DNA of 64,000 bases from NCBI RefSeq assembly GCF_020164435.1, contig NZ_JAIUDQ010000014.1, forward strand, positions 1 through 64,000, in the 5' to 3' direction. The notes under the pieces were generated by a model. The model saw nothing but the letters and a program-made list of their open reading frames with translations. It was not told the origin of the DNA and ran no database searches. Positions 38,529 to 47,102 of this stretch are shown piece after piece. Made by a program: the position numbers and the translations under genes. How positions within the stretch are numbered: position 1 is the stretch's first letter; every line of letters begins with the position of its first letter. The DNA comes from Phyllobacterium lublinensis (GTDB lineage: Bacteria; Pseudomonadota; Alphaproteobacteria; Rhizobiales; Rhizobiaceae).

Positions 38529-39841
38529 AACGTTCCTGCTGGCTTGGTACATTTTTACTGCTGCTGGGATTGCCGGCTTACGCCGCAGATCCCTATGCGG
38601 AAACATCCGTTGCCACACAGGGCGAGATCGTGGTCGGCCAGCAAGTCATCGTGAATGTCGATGTCTACGTCCCGAACTTCTTCACCTCGCCGCCGCAATT
38701 CCCTTTGCTCGACATTCCGAACGCCATCGTGACGCTTCCTGACGAGCGCGCACAAAACCTCGTGAAATCCTTGAATGGCGAGGAATATTCCGGTATCCGC
38801 CGTACCTATCTTGTCATTCCGCAAATTGCAGGCACGTACACGCTGCCACAGGCGAACGTGCCGCTTGCCTATGCCGGCGTGCCCGGCCAGTCGACGCCGG
38901 CCAGCGTGAGCCTGCCGCCTGTCAGCTTTACCGTCGAAGGCCTGCCTCAGGAGGCGGAAAATTCGGCATTTTCGGCCACCGATTCCACATTGAGCCAGAC
39001 GCTCGATGGCGATCCCGCCAATCTCAAGGTCGGCGATACGCTTGTGCGGACGGTGACGCTCTTTGCGACAGGGACGCGAGCCATGATGTTGCCGGAACTC
39101 GCGTTCGACGCCAGCGACGGCGTGAAACTCTATCGGCAGTCACCAGCCCTTGCCGATGACGTCGCCGGGCCAGGGCGCGAAACAGGCAGCCAGCGCCTGG
39201 AACGCGTGACATATGCGGTGGATCGCGAAGGAACATTCACCCTTCCTGCCCTGGCTGTCGACTGGTTCGATACTGCCAATCGGCAGACAAAGCGCGCCGA
39301 GTTGAAACCCATTGTCCTTACCGTCAGGAGCAAACCGGCAGCCGCGAATGTCATTCCGCCCGACGTTCCCGTGGCCAGCCATGAAACGCGCCACCCTTCC
39401 TTCCGCGCGGTCCTTGCCACCGGCCTTGGCCTTCTGGCTCTCCTGCTATTGATTTTGCTTATCCGTCGCTGGTGGCCGCACGTCAGGCAATGGGTTGATA
39501 CCCGCAAGGCTGCCCGCGCCCAATCCGGGCATACGCGATATCGCGAACTCCTGGCAGCGCTGAATGCCGGTGACCGCGAGGCCGCCTATACCGCACTTGA
39601 CCGTTGGACGCGCGCCATGGGCTTTCAGGGCATAGCGGATTGGGCCGATACCAGCGGCGACAGAACACTTCAGGATGCACTGGCTGCATTCGAAAGGGAA
39701 CTTTTCGGAAAACCCCACCCGGCAACCCAAGGCAGTGCCCGCGTCCTTACCTCCGCCATTCTGGGTTGGCATACGAGATATCGCCAGCACAACAGATTGA
39801 CCGCCAATCCGACGCCGGCCCTCCCTCCGCTCAATCCATGA
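38525..39841 (+). CDS. BatD-like exported protein
   Basis: A 438-residue protein with a signal peptide (MKRSCWLGTFLLLLGLPAYAA), a long periplasmic beta-rich BatD part (about 22-285) and one membrane segment near residues 296-314 followed by a cytoplasmic basic and helical tail of about 120 residues. It is the last gene of the MoxR/Bat operon; ATG 38525 overlaps the previous stop by 4 bases and is chosen over upstream in-frame codons that lie within that gene. BatD is the usual large exported partner of BatA/B. Confidence 0.9.
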   Translation: MKRSCWLGTFLLLLGLPAYAADPYAETSVATQGEIVVGQQVIVNVDVYVPNFFTSPPQFPLLDIPNAIVTLPDERAQNLVKSLNGEEYSGIRRTYLVIPQIAGTYTLPQANVPLAYAGVPGQSTPASVSLPPVSFTVEGLPQEAENSAFSATDSTLSQTLDGDPANLKVGDTLVRTVTLFATGTRAMMLPELAFDASDGVKLYRQSPALADDVAGPGRETGSQRLERVTYAVDREGTFTLPALAVDWFDTANRQTKRAELKPIVLTVRSKPAAANVIPPDVPVASHETRHPSFRAVLATGLGLLALLLLILLIRRWWPHVRQWVDTRKAARAQSGHTRYRELLAALNAGDREAAYTALDRWTRAMGFQGIADWADTSGDRTLQDALAAFERELFGKPHPATQGSARVLTSAILGWHTRYRQHNRLTANPTPALPPLNP

Positions 39842-40009
39842 TCGACATGCGATCATCGCGCCCGATCAGGCACCGGGACACAGATTGCCACAACGAATTG
39901 TCGGCATTTGTCGCCGTCCGCATTCGTTGATTTTCATCACCCATTTAGGTCAATTGACAACTGCTGGTTGTAGCTGCCTCCTGCACAAGTAAAAGTGGGG
40001 AGAAGGCAC

Positions 40010-41269
40010 ATGAGTGATACGAACCTCGGACCGATGAAGGATGCGTACAATCGACTCTATTCATCTGGCAAAGTCTATTATGTGATCGAGAATGATCCCG
40101 CTTCGTCGAGTTTTAAGAAAACGACCGCGAGGGCCGAGATCCAAAACGCCTTCTTGTGCTGGCAAAGAGCATCAAGCTTCGTCTTCGAGGAGATACCCGA
40201 GGCGCAACGTTCGGCGACATATCCCAGTTTCTTTCCGCGGATCAATCTTCGTTTTGGTACGTGCACAAGCACTCTGCATAGCGCCGAAACAAGCTTCGAC
40301 GGAAATCTCGAGGGGAACCCGCGCCTGATCGTGTTTAACAACAACACAACATGGGAGGCAATGCGCGAGAAGGAGTACTCCATCATTAGCGGGCTATTCG
40401 GTTTCCCACCAATAATGGCGGCGGCCACTGTCAATGATCTCTGGACCATGGCACTGCACGAGATCGGCCATGCTCTCGGACTTACACACAATGAAAGCAA
40501 CCAATCGATCATGTACAAATGGGACATCTGGGATGATCCGACGGGTGTTGTGATGGTCGAAGGCGGCGTTCCGATGGTCGATGCCATCGCACTGGCAAAA
40601 CTCTACAATATTCCAAGCGAGGCCGTGGTGGCGCTTCCACCCAATGCGGGAAATTACCTGATCGTTGGCGGCAAGTTTGTCATGTTTGAGTCGAAAGCCA
40701 TGAACACGATGCCCTACACACAGCCTGAGACAGTCTGGGGAATTCAAAAAGGTCATCTCGTAAAGGCGGGCGAGGGATTCTGCATCAGCCCCACAGTAGG
40801 CGCAAATCATAAAGGCTATGGGATTCTATACTTCTACCTGCTGGAGAAAGACCAAGTCGAGCCGAAAGCGTTTGTCGCGACAGGGGGCTTCCAAATGGAA
40901 GCGGCGGACTCGTTTCAATGGCCCGCGCCTCGTTTCGACAGGTGCAGAGCCAGGATCGTGGCTGGTACCAAGGACAAATACAAATGGGGTGGCGATTGGG
41001 GCATTGCTAAAGGGGGAACAGATCAGGTGATCGCCCATTTCTACAGCCAGGCCTATCCGGTAGAAATGAATTATAGGGTTATGGCATTGACGCTTAAAAA
41101 TGTGGGACCAGACGGTATCCTGGTCTCGGGCGGCATGCAGGATATACAGAATCAACCAAAAATTTGGGGAGTACATGGCAACGTGTTTTATCCCACGGAG
41201 ATCGGTCGTGCCGACTTCCTGGATCGTGGTCCATCCTCCGTTTTGTCCCTGTTCACAAATCACCAATGA
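40010..41269 (+). CDS. putative metzincin (matrixin-like) metalloprotease
   Basis: A 419-residue protein with a complete zinc-binding motif HEIGHALGLTH (150-160) and a Met-turn SIMY (166-169), the mark of metzincins, closest to peptidase family M10A. The N-terminal 145 residues resemble the matrixin fold; the C-terminal 200 residues are unassigned and rich in aromatic residues and glycine, possibly a binding domain. No signal peptide, membrane segment or GGxGxD repeat is visible. ATG 40010 has GGGGAG upstream. Codon use looks more A/T-rich than that of its neighbours, suggesting acquisition. It lies between the Bat operon and a tRNA gene. Confidence 0.8.
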   Translation: MSDTNLGPMKDAYNRLYSSGKVYYVIENDPASSSFKKTTARAEIQNAFLCWQRASSFVFEEIPEAQRSATYPSFFPRINLRFGTCTSTLHSAETSFDGNLEGNPRLIVFNNNTTWEAMREKEYSIISGLFGFPPIMAAATVNDLWTMALHEIGHALGLTHNESNQSIMYKWDIWDDPTGVVMVEGGVPMVDAIALAKLYNIPSEAVVALPPNAGNYLIVGGKFVMFESKAMNTMPYTQPETVWGIQKGHLVKAGEGFCISPTVGANHKGYGILYFYLLEKDQVEPKAFVATGGFQMEAADSFQWPAPRFDRCRARIVAGTKDKYKWGGDWGIAKGGTDQVIAHFYSQAYPVEMNYRVMALTLKNVGPDGILVSGGMQDIQNQPKIWGVHGNVFYPTEIGRADFLDRGPSSVLSLFTNHQ

Positions 41270-41354
41270 TCCGAGCCGTTTCGGCGCACATCCGTTGTGA
41301 GAGCCGGGAGCGCAGTGGTTCAGCTTGCCTCGTGTGGGAATTTTTCATTTGGGA

Positions 41355-41439
41355 TGGTGCCCCCTGCCGGAATCGAACCAGCACTCCTTTCGGAACCTGA
41401 TTTTGAGTCAGGCGCGTCTACCAATTCCGCCAAGGGGGC
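41355..41439 (-). tRNA. tRNA-Leu (anticodon CAA)
   Basis: An 85-base class II tRNA. Acceptor stem GCCCCCT pairs with AGGGGGC, discriminator A and an encoded CCA follow. The anticodon stem CCTGA/TCAGG encloses loop CTCAAAA with anticodon CAA, reading UUG. A long variable arm and the T-loop GTTCGATTC are visible. Confidence 0.97.
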
Positions 41440-41482
41440 CGCAAGAGCGTAAGGTCCGGGAAAAACCCGAGACCGTGCAAGC

Positions 41483-41512
41483 CAAATACATGCAGAGGCC
41501 GCCTTCGGTCAA
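41483..41512 (-). promoter_or_regulatory. promoter of tRNA-Leu
   Basis: On the minus strand TTGACC (41512-41507) and TATTTG (41488-41483) are 18 bp apart, placing transcription start about 35-40 bases before the tRNA. Confidence 0.55.
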
Positions 41513-41704
41513 CACCCATCAATCGATTTCCTCACGATAACGCACTCGTGTGTTGTCGTGTGCGCACAACGTCAGTAGAGGCGCCATCCGGTGCCCAATG
41601 AAACTGCGGCCGCTTGCAAAATTTGAGCGAAACGATTCCATTTGGATGAAGTTTGCTCTAAGGAACACCGGCTTTCCCGAATAATCTCCCCAACAGGAAC
41701 GTTC

Positions 41705-42295
41705 ATGCTGCGCAGACTTTACGATTGGACGATGTCTCTTGCCGCGCGCAAATCGGCTGAAGTCTGGCTTGCCATTATCGCCTTCGTCGAAAGCTCCGTG
41801 TTTCTGGTGCCCGCCGATGTACTTTATGTGCCTATGGCGCTGGCACGCCCGGACCGCGCCTACCGCTATGCGCTCGTGGCAACGCTCGCATCCGTCCTCG
41901 GTGGCATCGCCGGCTGGCTCCTCGGCTATTACGCATACGAGACAATCGCCAAGCCTATCCTCGAAATATACGGCAAGCTCGACGCCTTCGAGCAGTTGCG
42001 CGGTTCGACCAGCGCCGATGCCATCCTGCTCCTGCTGGTCACGTCCGGACTTGCGCATCTTCCACCGATCAAGGTCGTCACCATTCTTTCCGGTGCTGCC
42101 GCGATCAATATCTGGCTGTTCATCGCCTCGGCGATCATTGCGCGCGGCGCCCGCTTCTTTTTCCTTGCCTGGCTGCTGCGCCGCTACGGCGAGCCCATTC
42201 GCCATTTCATAGAGAAGCGACTCGGCCTGATAGCGAGCGCGGCAGCGGCCGTCCTAATTTTGCTCTATGCCGTGTTCCATTATTTTCACCTGTGA
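41705..42295 (+). CDS. YqaA/SNARE-associated (DedA-type) membrane protein
   Basis: A 196-residue inner membrane protein with about five hydrophobic segments and the short N-terminal helix LRRLYDWTMSLAARKSAEVW typical of the YqaA branch of the DedA/SNARE-associated family. Members may flip phospholipids; the exact role is unknown. I chose ATG 41705; the frame is open to 41642 but the extra residues carry no homology. It lies 36 bases before dsbB on the same strand. Confidence 0.82.
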   Translation: MLRRLYDWTMSLAARKSAEVWLAIIAFVESSVFLVPADVLYVPMALARPDRAYRYALVATLASVLGGIAGWLLGYYAYETIAKPILEIYGKLDAFEQLRGSTSADAILLLLVTSGLAHLPPIKVVTILSGAAAINIWLFIASAIIARGARFFFLAWLLRRYGEPIRHFIEKRLGLIASAAAAVLILLYAVFHYFHL

Positions 42296-42331
42296 CCGAG
42301 AATTGCCAAGCCTGAGGATTTCAATCACACC

Positions 42332-42835
42332 ATGACTTCGACCAGCAACTCCGCCCATTTCAAGACCGCCCTGTTTCTCCTGGCGGCGATGATCGTGACT
42401 GTCGGTTCAGCGCTTGGCTTCCAATATATCGGCGGCTACCTTCCCTGCAAATTGTGCCTGGAACAGCGCTATCCCTACTATGCCGGCATCCCGCTGATGG
42501 CTCTGGCTGCCGCTTCGGCTGGCCTGAAATGGCCCGCGGGCCTGACGCGGCTTTTGCTGGCCCTGGGTGGCGTGCTCATGCTCATCGGCCTCGGACTTGC
42601 AGTTTTCCACGCGGGCGTTGAGTGGAAGTTCTGGGCTGGCCCGACCGATTGCACCGCCGTCGCGATGTCGATCACCACCGATGCGGGAAGTCTTCTGAAC
42701 GACCTCAATGCAATCCACCCGCCCGCATGCGATACCGCCGCCCTGCGCGTCCTTGGCCTTTCCTTCGCCGGCTGGAACGCCATCGCCAGCCTCGTTTTGA
42801 TGGTCATTGCCTTTCGCGGCGCAGCGAAGGCTTAA
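42332..42835 (+). CDS. dsbB: disulfide bond formation protein B
   Basis: A 167-residue inner-membrane oxidoreductase that reoxidises DsbA and passes electrons to quinone. Four membrane segments are visible. The first redox pair is CKLC in YLPCKLCLEQRYPYY (about 36-39); the second pair is the cysteines in the long periplasmic loop (about 109 and 132). No dsbA is in the window. Confidence 0.9.
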   Translation: MTSTSNSAHFKTALFLLAAMIVTVGSALGFQYIGGYLPCKLCLEQRYPYYAGIPLMALAAASAGLKWPAGLTRLLLALGGVLMLIGLGLAVFHAGVEWKFWAGPTDCTAVAMSITTDAGSLLNDLNAIHPPACDTAALRVLGLSFAGWNAIASLVLMVIAFRGAAKA

Positions 42836-42847
42836 TCAGCACCACCA

Positions 42848-42951
42848 CCTTACCTCCCCCTTGTGGGGAGGGGAAACTTTGATATCAACAATCGTAAGCA
42901 AGACCCTCCCTGCTGCTTTGCAGCCTCCCTCCCCATAAGGGGGAGGTAAGG
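42848..42951. repeat. GC-rich palindromic repeat element
   Basis: CCTTACCTCCCCCTT (42848-42862) and its exact reverse complement (42937-42951) bound a 104-base unit. The inner part, read on the minus strand, closely matches the element at 60778-60823, so this is a dispersed intergenic repeat. It lies between convergent dsbB and the HNH gene and may end transcription from both. Confidence 0.7.
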
Positions 42952-43005
42952 AGCGTTGCCGCCTTCAAACACCAGATCGGATAGTCGCGAAGGATAGCAG
43001 AAGTC

Positions 43006-43587
43006 TCAGGGTTCCAGTTCGACATCCCAGTAGAGATAATCCATCCAGCTTTCATGCAGATGGTTCGGCGGGAAAAGCCGGCCGTTATTGTGCAGGTCGT
43101 GCACGGTCGGCTGATAGGGCCTCTGGCGCGGCCACATCTTGGCACGGTCAGGCATGAGGCCGCCCTTGCGCAGATTGCAGGGTGAGCACGCCGCTACCAC
43201 ATTTTCCCAGATCGTCTCACCGCCGGCGCAACGCGGAACGACATGATCGAAGGTAAGGTCCTCTTCGGAGCCGCAATACTGGCACTCGAAGCGGTCGCGC
43301 AGGAACACATTGAACCGTGTAAAGGCCGGGTTGCGCGAGGGTTTTATGTACGTCTTGAGCGATACTACGCTTGGCAGCCGCATGGCGAATGAGGGCGAGG
43401 AGACCTCGTGTTCATATTCTGCAACGATGTTCACACGGTCGAGAAAAACCGCCTTGATCGCGTCCTGCCAGGACCATAGCGACAAGGGATAATAGCTGAG
43501 CGGACGGTAGTCCGCGTTGAGCACCAGTGCCGGTAATCCGTCCGGCGAGACGGCTATTGTCAAGGAATCAACTCCCAATCCAACCAT
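43006..43587 (-). CDS. HNH endonuclease domain protein
   Basis: A 193-residue protein with a CxxC-type HNH domain at about residues 98-145: CQYCG, then DHVVPRCAGG and the closing CSPCNLRKG. The N-terminal 90 residues are the conserved extension of a widespread bacterial HNH group often seen as single genes in core chromosomes, with no restriction methylase beside them. Function unclear; DNA repair or housekeeping is as likely as defence. Confidence 0.88.
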   Translation of the reverse strand: MVGLGVDSLTIAVSPDGLPALVLNADYRPLSYYPLSLWSWQDAIKAVFLDRVNIVAEYEHEVSSPSFAMRLPSVVSLKTYIKPSRNPAFTRFNVFLRDRFECQYCGSEEDLTFDHVVPRCAGGETIWENVVAACSPCNLRKGGLMPDRAKMWPRQRPYQPTVHDLHNNGRLFPPNHLHESWMDYLYWDVELEP

Positions 43588-43672
43588 CAGGCCCCATTAT
43601 TGTAAGCTGGACGTGACAGGAATGTGAAGCGAATTGCTGTCTTTGTTGAGGAAAAACCCCGTTATTTCAACT

Positions 43673-44317
43673 TCATGCGATCGGTGTGCCATCCCGGCCA
43701 CGGGTTGCGGCGTAGTAAGCCCAGAAAAGCCGGGCCGCAACGCCGCGCCAGGGCGACCAGCGCTCGGCAAATTGCCGCAAAGCCTTTGAGTCGGGTCGCG
43801 CTGATTCGGCGAATGCATGGGCATAGGCGTGCTGCAATGCCACATCGCCCGACGGGAACACATCGGCATGGCCCGCAGAAAACAGGAGATAGACTTCCGC
43901 CGTCCACGGACCAATGCCCTTCACGCTTGTCATCGCGGCCATGGCCTCGTCTATCGGCTGGTGGCAAAGGCCATGCAAATCGAGTTCTCCTGCCATGATG
44001 GCCTCACTGATGCGGGCGAGCGTCGCCTGCTTGGCACGCGACAATCCGGCAAGGCGCCAGGCCTCTTCACCGGCGGCGCGATAGTTTTCCGGTGTCAGCG
44101 GATTAATGAGCGTCACCAGCCGGCCCCAGATGGATGCGGCACTCGCCTTGGAGACCTGCTGCGACACGATTACCGAGGCGAGACTTTCAAACCCCGGCTC
44201 GGAGCGCCGCAACGGCAGCGGTCCTGCGCGTTTGGCGATCACATCAAGCTCCGGATGAGCTTGCAGCAGGGCTTCGAGCCCCTCGGCAATATCGTCCAGC
44301 GTATCAATCTTGCGCAT
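43673..44317 (-). CDS. DNA-3-methyladenine glycosylase II (AlkA-like)
   Basis: A 214-residue base-excision repair glycosylase of the HhH-GPD superfamily. The hairpin TSVKGIGPWTAEVYLL and the catalytic Asp in DVFPSGDVAL are present. There is no iron-sulfur cluster motif. I chose ATG 44317 (MRKIDTLDDI); ATG 44341 is in frame. The gene is divergent from gluQRS across about 85 bases. Confidence 0.9.
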   Translation of the reverse strand: MRKIDTLDDIAEGLEALLQAHPELDVIAKRAGPLPLRRSEPGFESLASVIVSQQVSKASAASIWGRLVTLINPLTPENYRAAGEEAWRLAGLSRAKQATLARISEAIMAGELDLHGLCHQPIDEAMAAMTSVKGIGPWTAEVYLLFSAGHADVFPSGDVALQHAYAHAFAESARPDSKALRQFAERWSPWRGVAARLFWAYYAATRGRDGTPIA

Positions 44318-44401
44318 ATGGTGTCGCCGTTCACTTTGCATCGTTTCACAAACACCGTATCAATTGCTTCAATACCCACGCAAGAACGCCAGCCCACTCT
44401 C

Positions 44402-45265
44402 ATGACAGTTCCTGTCTTCCGTTTTGCCCCCAGTCCGAATGGCCGCCTGCATCTTGGCCATGCCTATTCGGCATTGCTCAATCAGAAGATGGCGCGCGCC
44501 ATGGAAGGACGACTGCTGGTTCGGATGGAAGACATCGACCGCGAGCGTTGCACGCCGGCGCTGGAGCAAACAATGCTGGAGGACCTGGGCTGGATCGGCC
44601 TTCAATGGGAAAGCCCGGTCCGCCGCCAGTCGGAACACTTTGGTGTCTACAGTCAAGCCCTGGAAAAGCTGATCGGGCTGGATTTGGTCTATCCAGCTTT
44701 TCTCAGCCGGAAGGATATCCGGCGCGAAATCGAGAAGATCGCAGGAGAGACGGACAAATGGCCGCGCGATCCCGACGGCGCATTGCTCTATCCACCCTCC
44801 GACCGCCAGCTTTCACAACGCGAACGCGACAGGCGAATGAGTGAAGGCAAACCGTTTTCCTGGCGTCTGAACATGGAACGGGCCCTGCAAAGGATCGCGT
44901 TGCCGCTGAACTGGACCGAAACCGCACCTGAGACACACAACGTCGTCGCCCAGCCGCAGGATTGGGGCGACGTCATCGTCGCGCGCAAGGACATGCCGAC
45001 GAGCTACCATCTGTCAGTCGTGATCGACGATGCCCTGCAGGGAATAACCCATGTTGTTCGTGGCAGGGATCTATATCACGCGACAAGTGTCCATCGCGTG
45101 CTGCAACACATCCTCGAGATCCCGCCGCCGGTCTATCTTCATCACACGCTCGTCCTCGATCACGACGGCCAAAAACTGTCGAAGAGCCGCAAGGACACAT
45201 CGCTGCGGGACTTGCGCGAACAGGGTAGGACGCCGCGGGAGATAAGCGATCTGGTTGGATTGTGA
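44402..45265 (+). CDS. gluQRS: glutamyl-Q tRNA(Asp) synthetase
   Basis: Attaches glutamate to the queuosine base of tRNA(Asp). The 287-residue protein is a truncated glutamyl-tRNA synthetase with no anticodon-binding domain. The HIGH-like HLGHAYSAL and the KMSKS-like KLSKSRKD motifs are intact. The zinc-binding cysteines usual in this family are missing: the segment reads YPAFLSRKDI and later YPPSDRQLS, with no Cys. ATG 44402 (MTVPVFRFAPSPNGRLHLGH) is chosen; the longer upstream frame is not homologous. Confidence 0.92.
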   Translation: MTVPVFRFAPSPNGRLHLGHAYSALLNQKMARAMEGRLLVRMEDIDRERCTPALEQTMLEDLGWIGLQWESPVRRQSEHFGVYSQALEKLIGLDLVYPAFLSRKDIRREIEKIAGETDKWPRDPDGALLYPPSDRQLSQRERDRRMSEGKPFSWRLNMERALQRIALPLNWTETAPETHNVVAQPQDWGDVIVARKDMPTSYHLSVVIDDALQGITHVVRGRDLYHATSVHRVLQHILEIPPPVYLHHTLVLDHDGQKLSKSRKDTSLRDLREQGRTPREISDLVGL

Positions 45266-45277
45266 TTGCAGGAGCAA

Positions 45278-46204
45278 ATGATATACACAACGTCACGCTT
45301 CCTTGACCCGGTCCCCATCATGCCCGTCCGTTATTTCCCCGCCCTGTTCGTCGTGCTGTGGGCCACCGGTTTCATCGGTGCCCGCTATGCCATGCCCTAT
45401 ATGGAGCCGTTCCTGTTCCTGACCGCGCGATTTCTGATCGCCGGGGCGATCCTTGGCATCTGGGTGGTTCTCGCCGGCAATCATTGGCCGAGCAAGCTTG
45501 GTGCAATGCACGCCATCATCGCCGGCTGCCTGATCCATGGCGTTTACCTCGGAGCGGTTTTCTGGGCTATCCACCAGGGCCTGCCGGCCGGCATGTCGGC
45601 GCTGGTCGTCGGGCTACAACCCCTGATCACCGCGCTGATTGCCGGAGTGGCACTTGGCGAGACGATCCAGCCACGCCATTGGGCCGGGCTCGCTGTGGGC
45701 TTTTGCGGCGTAGCCATGGTGCTCTGGCCCAAGCTGTCGATTTCCGCAGACGGCATCACCCCGGCGACAGTCTCCGCATCGATCCTGTCGGTGATCGCCA
45801 TCAGCGCCGGCACGGTCTGGCAGAAGCGGTTTGTCGGCGCAATCGACCTGAAGGCAGGGACCACACTGCAATATCTCGGCGCTGCAATCCTTATGGGCAT
45901 CTGCTCGCTGCTGCTGGAAACGCATGTCGTCATCTGGTCAGGGCCACTGCTGTTTGCCATGTTCTGGCTGGTGTTTGTCCTGTCGATCGGAGCGGTACTG
46001 CTGTTGATGATCCTCATCAACCAGGGCGCCGTGTCGAAAGTGGCATCGCTGTTCTATCTCGTCCCGGGCGTTACCGCGCTGATGGCCTATGCGCTCTTCG
46101 GCGAAACACTCACATTGTTTCAGCTGTGCGGCATGGTCGTCGCGACCTTCGGCGTGGCATTGTCGACGGGTCAGAGGCGTTCGGCCGCCTTGCCTTCGCG
46201 GTAG
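45278..46204 (+). CDS. EamA-family (DMT) membrane transporter
   Basis: A 308-residue protein with about ten membrane segments in two EamA repeats, of the RhaT/YdcZ-like drug/metabolite transporter group; the substrate is unknown. ATG 45278 has AGGAG just upstream; ATG 45320 (MPVRYFPALFVVLWATGF) is the start most relatives would use and cannot be excluded. Its end overlaps the convergent YihY gene by 34 bases. Confidence 0.85.
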   Translation: MIYTTSRFLDPVPIMPVRYFPALFVVLWATGFIGARYAMPYMEPFLFLTARFLIAGAILGIWVVLAGNHWPSKLGAMHAIIAGCLIHGVYLGAVFWAIHQGLPAGMSALVVGLQPLITALIAGVALGETIQPRHWAGLAVGFCGVAMVLWPKLSISADGITPATVSASILSVIAISAGTVWQKRFVGAIDLKAGTTLQYLGAAILMGICSLLLETHVVIWSGPLLFAMFWLVFVLSIGAVLLLMILINQGAVSKVASLFYLVPGVTALMAYALFGETLTLFQLCGMVVATFGVALSTGQRRSAALPSR

Positions 46205-47028
46205 CGGATGATTGCCGCGTTGACCTCCGCCCCGATGATGAAGATCGCCGCAATCATATACAGAAAGACGATCGCGGCCATGATCGAAGCAAGGCCTGCA
46301 TAGGTCGTCACATAGGAAGCGAAGGTCTCGAGATAGCTGGCGAAGATCGTCGCGCCGACCGTCCAGGCGATGAGCGTGATCAGGATGCCGGGCAGCGTGT
46401 CGATGAACCGCCTTTTCCCTGCAGGTAGCCACAAATGAACGACCAGGAGGCCGACAACGAGAACGGTCGTGGCAATGACGTAGCGCCAGAACACGATCGT
46501 TCCCGATACAAGTACAAGTTCCGGTACCCAACGCGTCGCGATGCGAAGAGCCAGCGGCGCAAGCACCAGCAGGAAACTGATTGCCATGATGCCGATCGTC
46601 GCCACCACGACGTAGCCGAGGCTCTGCAGCCTGCAGAAAATGATCGAGCGCGTATCTATGACACGGTACGCCCGGTTCAGCGCAACGCGCAGCGCCTCAA
46701 TACCATTGGACGCGAAATAGGCGGCCGCAATCACACTGATGGTCAGGAGGCCGCCCCGCTGGACATTGAGAACATTGCGCACTTCCTGCGCAATGGGCGT
46801 TGCAATCACCGCCGGCCACGTATCGAAAATGATGTGAACAGCTGTATCGGTGAAGGCGCTGGCGCCGAGGAAGCTCGCTAGGGAAGTCGCAAAGATCAGG
46901 AATGGGAACAGCGCCAGGATACCGGAAAGTGCGACGTGGCTGGCAAGTGCCCAGCCGTCATCGGTCAGGAAATGCCCCAGCGCATCGACGACAATACGCC
47001 GGAGAAAACGATACAGTTTACCCATCAA
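46171..47028 (-). CDS. YihY/BrkB family membrane protein
   Basis: A 285-residue inner-membrane protein with six hydrophobic segments. The N-terminal motif DDGWALASHVALSGILALFPFL and the end FLYMIAAIFIIGAEVNAAI match the YihY (virulence factor BrkB, formerly called RNase BN) family. The role is not established. It is divergent from the SDR gene and overlaps the transporter gene at its 3' end by 34 bases. Confidence 0.88.
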   Translation of the reverse strand: MMGKLYRFLRRIVVDALGHFLTDDGWALASHVALSGILALFPFLIFATSLASFLGASAFTDTAVHIIFDTWPAVIATPIAQEVRNVLNVQRGGLLTISVIAAAYFASNGIEALRVALNRAYRVIDTRSIIFCRLQSLGYVVVATIGIMAISFLLVLAPLALRIATRWVPELVLVSGTIVFWRYVIATTVLVVGLLVVHLWLPAGKRRFIDTLPGILITLIAWTVGATIFASYLETFASYVTTYAGLASIMAAIVFLYMIAAIFIIGAEVNAAIIRYREGKAAERL

Positions 47029-47102
47029 TGGTGATTTGCCCCCTTGATCGGTGAGATTGCAAGGCGTTGGCGAATATGTGAAGTCTTTTTTATTCGATCG
47101 AC

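Noticed and set aside
39842..41440. Genomic island integrated at tRNA-Leu, with an att repeat
   Set aside because: No integrase gene and no copy of the tRNA 3' end was found between 39842 and 40009; only one accessory gene is present.
43006..43587. HNH gene as part of a restriction-modification or defence system
   Set aside because: No methyltransferase, helicase or other defence gene lies beside it, and this HNH group is usually found as a lone core gene.
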